64,000 bases of DNA from Clostridia bacterium (GTDB taxonomy: Bacteria; Bacillota; Clostridia; Monoglobales; Firm-18). The translations under genes and the position numbers were made by a program. Positions 18,327-25,801 of this stretch are shown one piece after another. The stretch spans positions 1 through 64,000 of the forward strand of contig JAFQJA010000019.1 in the NCBI GenBank assembly GCA_017397315.1. Direction: 5' to 3'. Positions within the stretch are counted from its first letter, which is position 1. The number at the start of each line of letters is the position of its first letter. The notes below the pieces were generated by a model. It searched no databases and had not been told where the DNA came from. It was given only the letters and a program-made list of their open reading frames with translations.

Positions 18327-19178
18327 TTATTCCTGTTTTTTTACATTCTGGCCTATTTTTGCATCCCCTTTTCTTTTCATAAGATACATATTTATTTCTG
18401 CACCTATAAACATAAGATACATACAAAAGTAAAGCCAAAGCATAAGAATAAATATCGCGGTTAAACTGCCGTATATATACGAGAAGTTTGAAATGTTATC
18501 AATGTAAAACGAAAACAGGTATGAGAAAATAAGCCAGCCCAGTGCAGAAAACACAGCACCGGGAAACTGGTCTTTTATTTTATTTTTTCCGTTAGGAGTT
18601 ACTGTATAAACGAAAAGGAAAAACAAAACCAGAACAGCAAGAGTTACCAATGTTCTTACGCTTAAAATGATTGCAGTCATATTAATTAAATTTGGGAAAA
18701 ATCTTGCAATAAGTTCTGAAATTCTATTTCCAAATACCATTATAATAAGCATTACGCCAAACAGCAATGCAAGTAAAATGGTATAACCGCAAGAAATTGC
18801 ACGAAGGACAAAATAATTTCTTGTTTCGTTTTTTCTGTAAATTACATTAAGTCCTCTTGAAACTGAAAGCATACCAACTGACGAAGACCACAAAATGATT
18901 AATGCAGAAATCGAAAATACCGTTATTGAAGTATTCTGCGATATTTCCGTAACAACCGATACTATAAGTTTTGTTATGGAGTTAGGCACAAAATCCACGG
19001 TTAATATTTCTATAATCATATCATAGATTGAAAGGAATTTTAAAATGCTTAGTATAAGTATAACAAAAGGAAAAAAAGCAAGCATTATAAAAAAAGCTGA
19101 TTTTGCTGAAAAAGCATCTATATGGTCATTAGAGACATAAGTTATCGTATCGCCGATTTTTTTAAAAACCTTCTTCAA
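18327..19178 (-). CDS. YihY/virulence factor BrkB family membrane protein
   Basis: This is an integral membrane protein of about 283 residues with six or so hydrophobic segments. It carries the family's conserved elements: DHIDAFSAKSAFFIMLAFFPF near the N-terminus, the LIILWSSSVGMLSVSRGLN segment and PGAVFSALGWLIFS towards the C-terminus. The family was once annotated as RNase BN, which is incorrect; its function is unknown. The longest frame starts at TTG 19211, but that codon abuts the promoter's -10 box and would lie upstream of the transcript start. I therefore choose TTG 19178, behind GAAGGGAAG. Confidence 0.88.
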   Translation of the reverse strand: MKKVFKKIGDTITYVSNDHIDAFSAKSAFFIMLAFFPFVILILSILKFLSIYDMIIEILTVDFVPNSITKLIVSVVTEISQNTSITVFSISALIILWSSSVGMLSVSRGLNVIYRKNETRNYFVLRAISCGYTILLALLFGVMLIIMVFGNRISELIARFFPNLINMTAIILSVRTLVTLAVLVLFFLFVYTVTPNGKNKIKDQFPGAVFSALGWLIFSYLFSFYIDNISNFSYIYGSLTAIFILMLWLYFCMYLMFIGAEINMYLMKRKGDAKIGQNVKKQE

Positions 19179-19202
19179 TTTCTCACTTCCCTTCAAATTA
19201 TT

Positions 19203-19231
19203 ATTATACAATATTTTTAAAAAATAGTCAA
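19203..19231 (-). promoter_or_regulatory. Promoter of the yihY-like gene
   Basis: On the minus strand, TTGACT (19231-19226), a 17-base spacer and TATAAT (19208-19203). Its position rules out the TTG at 19211 as a translation start. Confidence 0.82.
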
Positions 19232-19309
19232 CATTCCAAAAATTGTTGTAATTGTTTTATATAAATTGACAATAATAACAAATGAAAACAATTATTTCGG
19301 AGGTATATT

Positions 19310-20374
19310 ATGAAAAGAATATTAGGCATAATTATGGTTTTTGTGATTTTGACTTGTGCTACAGCCTGCGAGGGAGGAGGAACATCTGCTGATGTGCATG
19401 TGTTTTACTATACCTATAGCGACACATATATATCAAGTGTACGCTCCGCTCTTGACAATCAGTTAAATGCAATGGGTGTGTCGTATCAGGATTATGACAG
19501 TAACGGCAATCAGACAACTCAGACAGAACAGGTGCAGACCGCTATAACAAAAGGGGCAAAGGTAATAGTCGTAAATATTGTAAATACAGGCTCTGATGAT
19601 GCGGCGAACGGAATTGTATCTCTTGCAAAAGGTGCGGGTATACCTGTAATTTTCTTTAACAGAGAAGTGTCTGATGATGTTGTTAAAAGTTATGATAAGT
19701 GCGTCTTTGTAGGAACCGATGCCGCTGAGGCGGGACATATGCAGGGCGAAATGATAGGAGAGTATATTGTTGATAATTTTGCATCTGTTGACAAAAACGG
19801 CGACGGAAAAATATCCTATATAATGTTTAAGGGTGAGGAAGGAAACAATGAGGCAATTTACAGAACACAATATGCAGTTGAAGATGCAAACAAGGTGTTA
19901 ACAAGCGCGGGAAAACAACCTCTTGTATTTTACGATTCAGCAAACCCCAATAAATATTTGGTTGATAAAAATGGCCAATGGTCTGCTGCGGCTTCAAACG
20001 AATATATGACTACTGCACTTACTTCGTATAACGAAGCAAATAATAATATGATAGAACTTGTTATATGTAATAATGATGGTATGGCAGAGGGTGCTGTAAC
20101 AGCCCTTAATTCAGTAGGTTATAATTCTGGAGGGAACGGCAAAAGCGTTCCGGTTTTTGGGGTTGATGCCACCGATGCAGCAAAATCATTGATTAAAGAT
20201 AAAAAAATGGCAGGAACAATTAAGCAGGACGCCGAGGGAATGGCAAAGACAATTCAGAAACTGACTAAAAACTGCATTGACGGCAAAGACATTCTGGCAG
20301 ATACAGAGGATTTGAATAAAGACGAAGGTGTTGCAAAAATCCGTATTGCGTATGCAAAATATTTAGGTGAATAA
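19310..20374 (+). CDS. mglB: Galactose/methyl-galactoside ABC transporter substrate-binding lipoprotein (MglB-like)
   Basis: This is a periplasmic-binding-protein-type 1 sugar receptor of 354 residues. A lipoprotein signal leads to Cys20 (lipobox TACAC-like, TATAC then EGGG), so the protein is anchored on the outer face of the cell membrane. The segment DKNGDGKISYIMFKGE matches the calcium-binding loop of MglB, and NNDGMAEGAV plus VFGVDATDAAKSLI are ligand-binding elements of galactose/glucose receptors. GGAGG precedes ATG 19310. ATPase and permease genes follow directly. The sugar is inferred to be galactose, glucose or a methyl-galactoside. Confidence 0.9.
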   Translation: MKRILGIIMVFVILTCATACEGGGTSADVHVFYYTYSDTYISSVRSALDNQLNAMGVSYQDYDSNGNQTTQTEQVQTAITKGAKVIVVNIVNTGSDDAANGIVSLAKGAGIPVIFFNREVSDDVVKSYDKCVFVGTDAAEAGHMQGEMIGEYIVDNFASVDKNGDGKISYIMFKGEEGNNEAIYRTQYAVEDANKVLTSAGKQPLVFYDSANPNKYLVDKNGQWSAAASNEYMTTALTSYNEANNNMIELVICNNDGMAEGAVTALNSVGYNSGGNGKSVPVFGVDATDAAKSLIKDKKMAGTIKQDAEGMAKTIQKLTKNCIDGKDILADTEDLNKDEGVAKIRIAYAKYLGE

Positions 20375-20401
20375 AAAAAGCATTAGCGGGGAGGAAAAAT
20401 T

Positions 20402-21898
20402 GTGAGTGATGTTTTACTTGAAATGAAAAATATTAGCAAGGGCTTTCCGGGAGTCAAAGCCCTTGACAAAGTATCACTTACTGTTAATAAAGGTACTGTC
20501 CACGCTTTGATGGGTGAAAACGGAGCAGGGAAATCAACTCTTATGAAGTGCCTTTTTGGTATATATAATAAAGACAGCGGACAAATACTGCTTGAGGGAA
20601 AAGAAGTGAGTTTCAAAAATTCTAAAGATGCACTGGAAAACGGTGTTGCTATGGTGCATCAGGAACTTAATCAGGCTTTAAAGAGAAATGTGATGGACAA
20701 TATCTGGTTGGGAAGATACCCCACACTCTTTAATTTTGTAGTGTCCGAACAAAAAATGTATAAGGATACAATGGAAATATTTAAACAACTTAATATTGAT
20801 GTTTCTCCCACAGCGATTATGGGTACTCTTCCTGTTGCTAAACGCCAGATGGTAGAAATTGCAAAAGCGGTTTCTTACGATTCAAAAATTATTGTTTTTG
20901 ATGAGCCTACATCGTCCCTTACCGAGCAAGAAGTGGAGCACCTGTTCAGAATTATAAATATGCTCAAAAGCCGTGGTTGCGGAATAATTTACATTTCACA
21001 CAAAATGGAGGAAATATTAAAAATTTCTGATGATATTACGGTAATGCGAGACGGGACACATGTTGCTACAAAGCCTGCTTCCGAAATGACGATAGATAAA
21101 ATAATAAAACTGATGGTTGGCAGGGAACTGGGAAACAGATTTCCGCCAAAAGACAACAAAGTGGGAGAAGTGGTCTTGGAAGTAGAAAACTTATCGGCAA
21201 TGTATTCCGGTCTGGAAGATGTAAGTTTCAAACTTAAAAAAAGCGAGATATTGGGAATTGCAGGGCTTGCAGGTTCGGGAAGAACAGAAGTGTTAGAAAA
21301 CATTTTTGGTATAGCAACAAGAAAAAACGGTAAAATAACATTACACGGCAAAAAAATGGAAAACAAAAACCCTAAAGATGCCATAAAAAACGGATTTGCT
21401 CTTTTAACAGAAGAACGAAGGGCGAACGGAATTTTCGGTATCTTAGATATAACTTTAAATACGACAATTTCCAATTTATCAAATTACAAAGTAAAAAAAT
21501 TGTTTTTGAGCAGTGGGAAAATGCTTAAGGATACAAGGTGGGCAATTAGTACTATGAGGATAAAAACTCCTTCCCACAAAACGCAGATAAGGACTTTGTC
21601 GGGTGGTAATCAGCAAAAAGTTATACTTGGCAGATGGCTTTTAACACGGCCCGAAATATTACTTTTAGACGAGCCTACAAGAGGAATTGATGTTGGTGCC
21701 AAATATGAAATTTATCAACTGATTATTGATTTGGCAAAAAAAGGCAAGTCAGTAATCATTGTGTCTTCTGAAATGCCGGAACTAATGGGTATTTGTGATA
21801 GGATACTTGTTATGTCAGGAGGACGGTTAGCAGGAGAGGTTGATGCAAAAAACACATCGCAGGAAGAAATAATGACACTTGCGTCTAAATATGTATAA
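20402..21898 (+). CDS. mglA: Sugar ABC transporter ATPase with two nucleotide-binding domains (MglA-like)
   Basis: This 498-residue fused duplicate ABC ATPase is typical of the CUT2 (ribose/galactose) class. The N-terminal domain has Walker [10 protein letters not shown] (38-46) and Walker [10 protein letters not shown]. The C-terminal domain has the usual degenerate Walker A (GLAGSGRTE) but an intact signature LSGGNQQK and Walker [16 protein letters not shown]. The start is GTG 20402 behind GGGAGGAAAA. It lies between the binding protein and the permease and would energise the MglC dimer at the cytoplasmic face. Confidence 0.95.
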   Translation: MSDVLLEMKNISKGFPGVKALDKVSLTVNKGTVHALMGENGAGKSTLMKCLFGIYNKDSGQILLEGKEVSFKNSKDALENGVAMVHQELNQALKRNVMDNIWLGRYPTLFNFVVSEQKMYKDTMEIFKQLNIDVSPTAIMGTLPVAKRQMVEIAKAVSYDSKIIVFDEPTSSLTEQEVEHLFRIINMLKSRGCGIIYISHKMEEILKISDDITVMRDGTHVATKPASEMTIDKIIKLMVGRELGNRFPPKDNKVGEVVLEVENLSAMYSGLEDVSFKLKKSEILGIAGLAGSGRTEVLENIFGIATRKNGKITLHGKKMENKNPKDAIKNGFALLTEERRANGIFGILDITLNTTISNLSNYKVKKLFLSSGKMLKDTRWAISTMRIKTPSHKTQIRTLSGGNQQKVILGRWLLTRPEILLLDEPTRGIDVGAKYEIYQLIIDLAKKGKSVIIVSSEMPELMGICDRILVMSGGRLAGEVDAKNTSQEEIMTLASKYV

Positions 21899-21910
21899 AG
21901 GAGCATAGTA

Positions 21911-22981
21911 ATGAAAAACAGACTAAATCTAAGACAGCGGTATGCACAGTTTATCGCCCTACCCGGCAAAGAAAAAAGAAAAATGGTGGGCGAGACATTA
22001 ATAGATAACTCTCTTTATATATTTATGGTGCTTGCCATTATTGTTATCGAAGTAATCAGCCCCAGGTTCTTATCGGTCCCATCTATCGTTAATATTATAT
22101 CTTTATCTGCCGCCAATTTACCAATAGCGTTGGGTATTGCAGGATGTATTATATTAACAGGAACGGACCTTTCTGCAGGACGAATTGTCGGCGCTGTTGC
22201 CTGTGTATCTGCTTCGCTTTTGCAGTCAAGCGGATATGCAAATAAAATGTTTCCTGCTATAAGTACACAACCTATATTGTTGGTTCTCTTCATTGCGTTG
22301 TCAATAGGTGCACTTGTGGGTTTGATTAATGGTTTTTGTACCGCCAAATTTAACCTTCACCCTTTTATAGTTACTTTGTCAACTCAACTTATTGTTTATG
22401 GCTTTCTTCTTATGTACCTTATGATTGGCACAAACAACGGTCAGTCTATTTCAGGGCTTGACAGTTCATACACAAATCTTATTACGGGAAGTAAAATAAG
22501 TATCGGAAACACGCCAATACCCAATTATGTGTGGTATTCCATTGTGCTGACGGTAATTATATGGTTTGTATGGAACAAAACAAAATTTGGTAAAAATATG
22601 TTTGCGGTAGGCTCAAACCCTGATGCCGCCAACGTGTCAGGTGTAAATGTAAAAAGAACAATAATAGCCGTATTTACACTTGCGGGAATTATGTACGGTA
22701 TAACAGGTTTTATTGAGGCGGCGCGAATAGGCTCTAACAGTGCTGCAACAGGACTTAACTACGAACTTGATGCTATTGCTGCCTGTGTTATTGGCGGTGT
22801 GTCCTTTGTAGGCGGTATAGGAAAGATACGAGGCGTAATAATAGGTGTTGTTTTGCTTCGTATTATATTTGTAGGTTTGCAGTTTGTAGGAATTGACGCC
22901 AATTTGCAGTACGTTATAAAAGGTCTGATTATTCTGATTGCCTGTGCAATAGATATGCGAAAATACTTGGTGAGAAAGTAA
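21911..22981 (+). CDS. mglC: Sugar ABC transporter permease (MglC-like)
   Basis: This is a CUT2-class permease of 356 residues with eight to ten hydrophobic segments. A charged cytoplasmic N-terminus of about 35 residues precedes the first helix. Recognisable parts are TGTDLSAGRIVGA, GLINGFCTAKFNLHPFIVTLSTQLI, the EAA-like region VGSNPDAANVSGVNV and VIGGVSFVGGIGKIRGVIIG. It begins 13 bases after mglA behind AAAGGAG. With MglA and MglB it forms a complete importer. Confidence 0.95.
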   Translation: MKNRLNLRQRYAQFIALPGKEKRKMVGETLIDNSLYIFMVLAIIVIEVISPRFLSVPSIVNIISLSAANLPIALGIAGCIILTGTDLSAGRIVGAVACVSASLLQSSGYANKMFPAISTQPILLVLFIALSIGALVGLINGFCTAKFNLHPFIVTLSTQLIVYGFLLMYLMIGTNNGQSISGLDSSYTNLITGSKISIGNTPIPNYVWYSIVLTVIIWFVWNKTKFGKNMFAVGSNPDAANVSGVNVKRTIIAVFTLAGIMYGITGFIEAARIGSNSAATGLNYELDAIAACVIGGVSFVGGIGKIRGVIIGVVLLRIIFVGLQFVGIDANLQYVIKGLIILIACAIDMRKYLVRK

Positions 22982-22984
22982 AAA

Positions 22985-23107
22985 ATGGATAAAAATAAAT
23001 GTATAATTTATAAAAAAATGAATATTTCTGTAAGATTTCTGAATATACTTATAGTGGGCGGAAACGCCGTACTTATTGGGATTTTAGCAATTTTACTAAT
23101 AAAATAA
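22985..23107 (+). CDS. Putative 40-residue single-pass membrane microprotein
   Basis: A 40-codon ORF starts 3 bases after the mglC stop and ends just before the transport-operon terminator. The product has a basic N-terminal half and one hydrophobic helix (about residues 20-39, containing VGGNAVLIGILAILLI), ending in Lys. The ribosome site is weak (GAGAAAG in the mglC tail), so translation would depend on coupling to mglC. I recognise no family. The intact frame, the membrane-helix composition and the tight packing make it plausible but not proven. Confidence 0.5.
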   Translation: MDKNKCIIYKKMNISVRFLNILIVGGNAVLIGILAILLIK

Positions 23108-23111
23108 TCAC

Positions 23112-23140
23112 AAAGTGCAAAAATTTTTTGCACTTTTTTT
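23112..23140 (+). terminator. Terminator of the mgl-like operon
   Basis: A GTGCAAA/TTTGCAC hairpin flanked by A and T runs, ending in seven T (23134-23140), follows the microprotein ORF. Confidence 0.85.
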
Positions 23141-23151
23141 ATAAAAAAGTA

Positions 23152-23180
23152 TTGCATATTTATAAATTGTGGTGTATAAT
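23152..23180 (+). promoter_or_regulatory. Promoter of the amino-acid ABC transporter operon
   Basis: TTGCAT (23152-23157), a 17-base spacer and a perfect TATAAT (23175-23180), with the start codon 33 bases further on. Confidence 0.87.
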
Positions 23181-23212
23181 AAATCATAAATTAAATTTTG
23201 GAGGAATTAAAA

Positions 23213-23956
23213 ATGAAAAAAACAGTAAAATTTTTAGCGTTAGTTCTTGCTATCGCAACAGTATTATCTTTGGCAGCATGTGGTTCTGACAAAAAAGTTG
23301 TAACTATTGCAACAAATGCAGAATTCCCTCCCTTCGAATATTTTGAAGGTGAAAAAATGGTTGGTGCAGAAATTGATATGGCTTATGCTCTTGCAGAAAA
23401 AATGGGCGTTGAAATTGAAATCACACACATTGACTTTGATGCTGCATTAACAGGTGCTGCAACAGGCAAATACGATATGGCTATTTCAGGTATTACTGCT
23501 ACAGATGACAGAAGAAAGAATATGAACTTCTCAGATGCATACTACAAAGCATCACAGGCAATCATTGTTACTGCTGACAGCGACATCACAACTGCTGCAG
23601 ACTTAGCAGACGGCAAAATCGTTTCTTGCCAGGAAGGTACAACAGGCGAACAGTACTTACTTGATAACGACTATATGATTCAGTCATTCAAAACAGGTTC
23701 AGAAGCAATCACAGCATTGGTTGCAGGTAAAGTTGATGCAGTTGTAATTGACGATGCAGTTGCAAAAGCACTTTCAGCAGAACAAAACGGCAAAACAAAA
23801 GTTTTGGACGAAGCAATGACAAAAGAAGAATATGCAATCGCTATTAAACTTGGCAACGACGAATTTACAGCAGAAGTTAACGAAGCAATCGCTGCACTTA
23901 AAGCAGACGGTTCATTAAAAGAAATCTTTGCTAAATACGATTTGGTAATTGACTAA
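23213..23956 (+). CDS. Polar amino-acid ABC transporter substrate-binding lipoprotein
   Basis: The protein is 247 residues of the SBP family 3 type. An N-terminal signal is followed by the lipobox LAAC (Cys at about residue 23). ATNAEFPPFEYFEGEKMVGAEIDMAYALAEKMG is the family's start of the mature fold, followed by GITATDDRRKNMNFSD and the ligand-binding VSCQEGTTGEQYL. The start is ATG 23213 behind GGAGGA; an in-frame upstream codon has no ribosome site. Codon choice is more biased than in neighbouring genes, consistent with high expression. A hairpin follows before the permease. Ligand class (cystine, Gln, His or Arg) is uncertain. Confidence 0.94.
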   Translation: MKKTVKFLALVLAIATVLSLAACGSDKKVVTIATNAEFPPFEYFEGEKMVGAEIDMAYALAEKMGVEIEITHIDFDAALTGAATGKYDMAISGITATDDRRKNMNFSDAYYKASQAIIVTADSDITTAADLADGKIVSCQEGTTGEQYLLDNDYMIQSFKTGSEAITALVAGKVDAVVIDDAVAKALSAEQNGKTKVLDEAMTKEEYAIAIKLGNDEFTAEVNEAIAALKADGSLKEIFAKYDLVID

Positions 23957-23975
23957 TAATTATTAAGAACTAATT

Positions 23976-24004
23976 GCGGCACAGAACGCTTCTGTGCCGC
24001 TTTT
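23976..24004 (+). terminator. Intercistronic terminator-like hairpin between receptor and permease genes
   Basis: A GC-rich perfect 11-bp stem (23976-23986 with 23990-24000), a CGC loop and a short T4 tract, sited between the binding-protein gene and the permease. No new promoter is visible after it, so it probably acts as a partial terminator or 3'-end stabiliser. Confidence 0.8.
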
Positions 24005-24023
24005 GTCGGAAAGGTAAAATTAT

Positions 24024-24722
24024 ATGGATTGGTTAACTAATTGGGGCAATAAATTATATGAAACATTTATTGTTGACGACAGATATGTAACCCTTATAAG
24101 CGGTCTTGAAAAAACACTTATAATCACTGTCGGAGCACTTATTATTGGTGTTATTATTGGTACAATAGTAGCGGTAATCAAGGTTCTTACAGAGGGCAAA
24201 AAATATTGGGGTATTTTAAATACATTATGCAATATTTACCTTACGGTAATCAGAGGAACACCAGTTGTTGTTCAACTTCTTATTTCCTTCTTTATTATTT
24301 TTATTTCTGCAAAAGACGGAACATGGGTTGCAACAATTACCTTTGGTGTTAACTCAGGTGCTTATGTTGCAGAAATTATACGTTCAGGCATTATGTCTAT
24401 TGACAAAGGTCAGACAGAGGCAGGTCGTTCTTTGGGGCTTTCACAGTTCCAGACAATGAAGGAAATCATTATGCCTCAGGCATTTAAAAACATTTTACCT
24501 GCAATAGGTAACGAAATGATTGCTCTTTTGAAAGAAACATCCGTAGCAGGATATGTTGCTGTTGTTGACCTTACAAAAGCAGGTAATCAGATTAAAAACA
24601 CTACATACGACCAGGTAAATCCTATCCTTTTGGTTGCTTTGGTTTATCTTGTTTTGGTAATTATTATGACTAAATTGTTGTCTGTTATGGAGAGGAGGCT
24701 AAGACGCAGTGATATTCGTTGA
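24024..24722 (+). CDS. Polar amino-acid ABC transporter permease
   Basis: This 232-residue His/Glu/Gln/Arg/opine-type (HEQRO) permease has about five membrane segments. The conserved cytoplasmic EAA loop is visible as [34 protein letters not shown] and [14 protein letters not shown] are further family markers. The C-terminus overlaps the ATPase start by 14 bases, implying coupled translation. It should form a homodimer with the downstream ATPase and take solute from the lipoprotein receptor encoded upstream. Confidence 0.95.
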   Translation: MDWLTNWGNKLYETFIVDDRYVTLISGLEKTLIITVGALIIGVIIGTIVAVIKVLTEGKKYWGILNTLCNIYLTVIRGTPVVVQLLISFFIIFISAKDGTWVATITFGVNSGAYVAEIIRSGIMSIDKGQTEAGRSLGLSQFQTMKEIIMPQAFKNILPAIGNEMIALLKETSVAGYVAVVDLTKAGNQIKNTTYDQVNPILLVALVYLVLVIIMTKLLSVMERRLRRSDIR

Positions 24723-25431
24723 AAATCTCGAAAAAAAATTTGGTGATTTGGAAGTTTTAAAAGGAATTAACGAGCATATTTCTGTTGGTGAAGTTATTGC
24801 TGTTATTGGTCCGTCAGGCTCGGGTAAAAGTACTTTTCTTCGTTGCCTTAACTTGCTTGAAGAACCTACAGGCGGTACTATTACTATTGATGGAGAAGAA
24901 ATTACAAGCGGAAAGATTAATATTAACCGCATAAGAGAAAAAATGGGTATGGTGTTCCAGCAGTTTAATCTGTTCCCTCATTTGTCAGTGCTTGACAATA
25001 TTACTTTGTCGCCAATTAAAGTTAAGAAAATGAAAAAGGAAGAAGCGGTGAAACTTGCTTACTCACTTCTTGAAAAAGTAGGATTAAGAGACAAGGCTGA
25101 TGCTTATCCTGCACAGTTGTCAGGTGGACAAAAACAGAGAATTGCAATAGCGAGAGCACTTGCTATGAATCCTGAAATAATGTTGTTTGACGAACCAACA
25201 TCAGCGTTAGATCCCGAAATGGTAGGAGAAGTTTTAGATGTTATGAAATCTCTTGCTAAAGAAGGTATGACAATGGTAGTGGTAACTCACGAAATGGGCT
25301 TCGCAAGAGAAGTTGCTGACAGAGTTCTGTTTATGGATGAGGGTATAATCGCCGAGAGCGGAACCCCTGAACAAATTTTTGCAAATCCTCAGAACCCAAG
25401 AACACAGTCTTTCTTAAGTAAAGTACTATAA
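24709..25431 (+). CDS. Polar amino-acid ABC transporter ATPase
   Basis: This 240-residue GlnQ/TcyC-type ATPase has Walker [10 protein letters not shown] (about 34-42), Q-loop [10 protein letters not shown], signature LSGGQKQR, Walker [15 protein letters not shown] and the H-loop [15 protein letters not shown]. The start is GTG 24709, within the permease end and behind AGGAGG. It is the last gene of the transporter operon. The terminator that follows overlaps the next gene's ribosome site. Confidence 0.96.
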   Translation: MIFVENLEKKFGDLEVLKGINEHISVGEVIAVIGPSGSGKSTFLRCLNLLEEPTGGTITIDGEEITSGKININRIREKMGMVFQQFNLFPHLSVLDNITLSPIKVKKMKKEEAVKLAYSLLEKVGLRDKADAYPAQLSGGQKQRIAIARALAMNPEIMLFDEPTSALDPEMVGEVLDVMKSLAKEGMTMVVVTHEMGFAREVADRVLFMDEGIIAESGTPEQIFANPQNPRTQSFLSKVL

Positions 25432-25436
25432 CAAAT

Positions 25437-25476
25437 AATCACCTTGTTGCATAAATTGTAGCGAGGTGATTTTTTT
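25437..25476 (+). terminator. Terminator overlapping the ribosome site of the next gene
   Basis: A continuous 14-bp stem (25437-25450 with 25458-25471, three G-U pairs) has a 7-base loop and a T-run at 25471-25476. The 3' arm contains the GAGGTGA ribosome-binding sequence (25463-25469) of the gene starting at TTG 25478, so the fold both ends the transporter message and hides that site. Confidence 0.78.
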
Positions 25477-25477
25477 G

Positions 25478-25801
25478 TTGGAAATTATTCTTTTGATTGT
25501 TGTTTGTTTTTTCAGTGGTTTTGGTGCGGCAGAGTTTTTTAAGTGGATTTACTGTCATGATAATAAGTGCAAGAAAAATATCCTTACCGTAATACCGCTT
25601 AAAAACGACGAGCAAGAAGCGGAAAAAATAATAAGATGTTGCATTTACGGCGGTGTTTGTGATAATATATTTTTAGTGGATTATAATTCTAATGACAAAA
25701 CTGCAGAAATTGCAAATCGTTTGCAAAATCAGTATGATGGGATTACTACATACAATGTAAAACAGTTCACAAATTTCATAAAGGGATATTATAATGACTA
25801 A
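25478..25801 (+). CDS. Small membrane-anchored protein of unknown function, upstream of recD2
   Basis: The product is about 107 residues. An N-terminal hydrophobic helix (EIILLIVVCFFSGFGAAEFF) is followed by a small cytoplasmic domain with ILTVIPLKNDEQEAEKIIRCCIYG and IFLVDYNSNDKTAEIANRL. The latter pattern recalls the start of a GT-A nucleotide-sugar fold, but the domain is far too short for a glycosyltransferase. Starts at TTG 25478 or TTG 25475 fit the GAGGTGA at 25463-25469; a GTG at 25466 lies inside that site and is unlikely. It overlaps recD2 by 8 bases. I do not recognise a function. Confidence 0.68.
   Translation: MEIILLIVVCFFSGFGAAEFFKWIYCHDNKCKKNILTVIPLKNDEQEAEKIIRCCIYGGVCDNIFLVDYNSNDKTAEIANRLQNQYDGITTYNVKQFTNFIKGYYND

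Noticed and set aside
19179-19211. TTG at 19211 as the start of the yihY-like gene
   Set aside because: It directly abuts the TATAAT -10 box on the same strand, so it would lie upstream of the transcript start; TTG 19178 has a ribosome site.
19240-19300. Promoter for the mglB-like gene
   Set aside because: TATATAAAT and TTGACA occur, but no pair with acceptable spacing leaves the ribosome site inside the transcript.
25466-25468. GTG at 25466 as the start of the small membrane protein
   Set aside because: It is part of the GAGGTGA ribosome-binding sequence itself; TTG 25475 or 25478 is correctly spaced.
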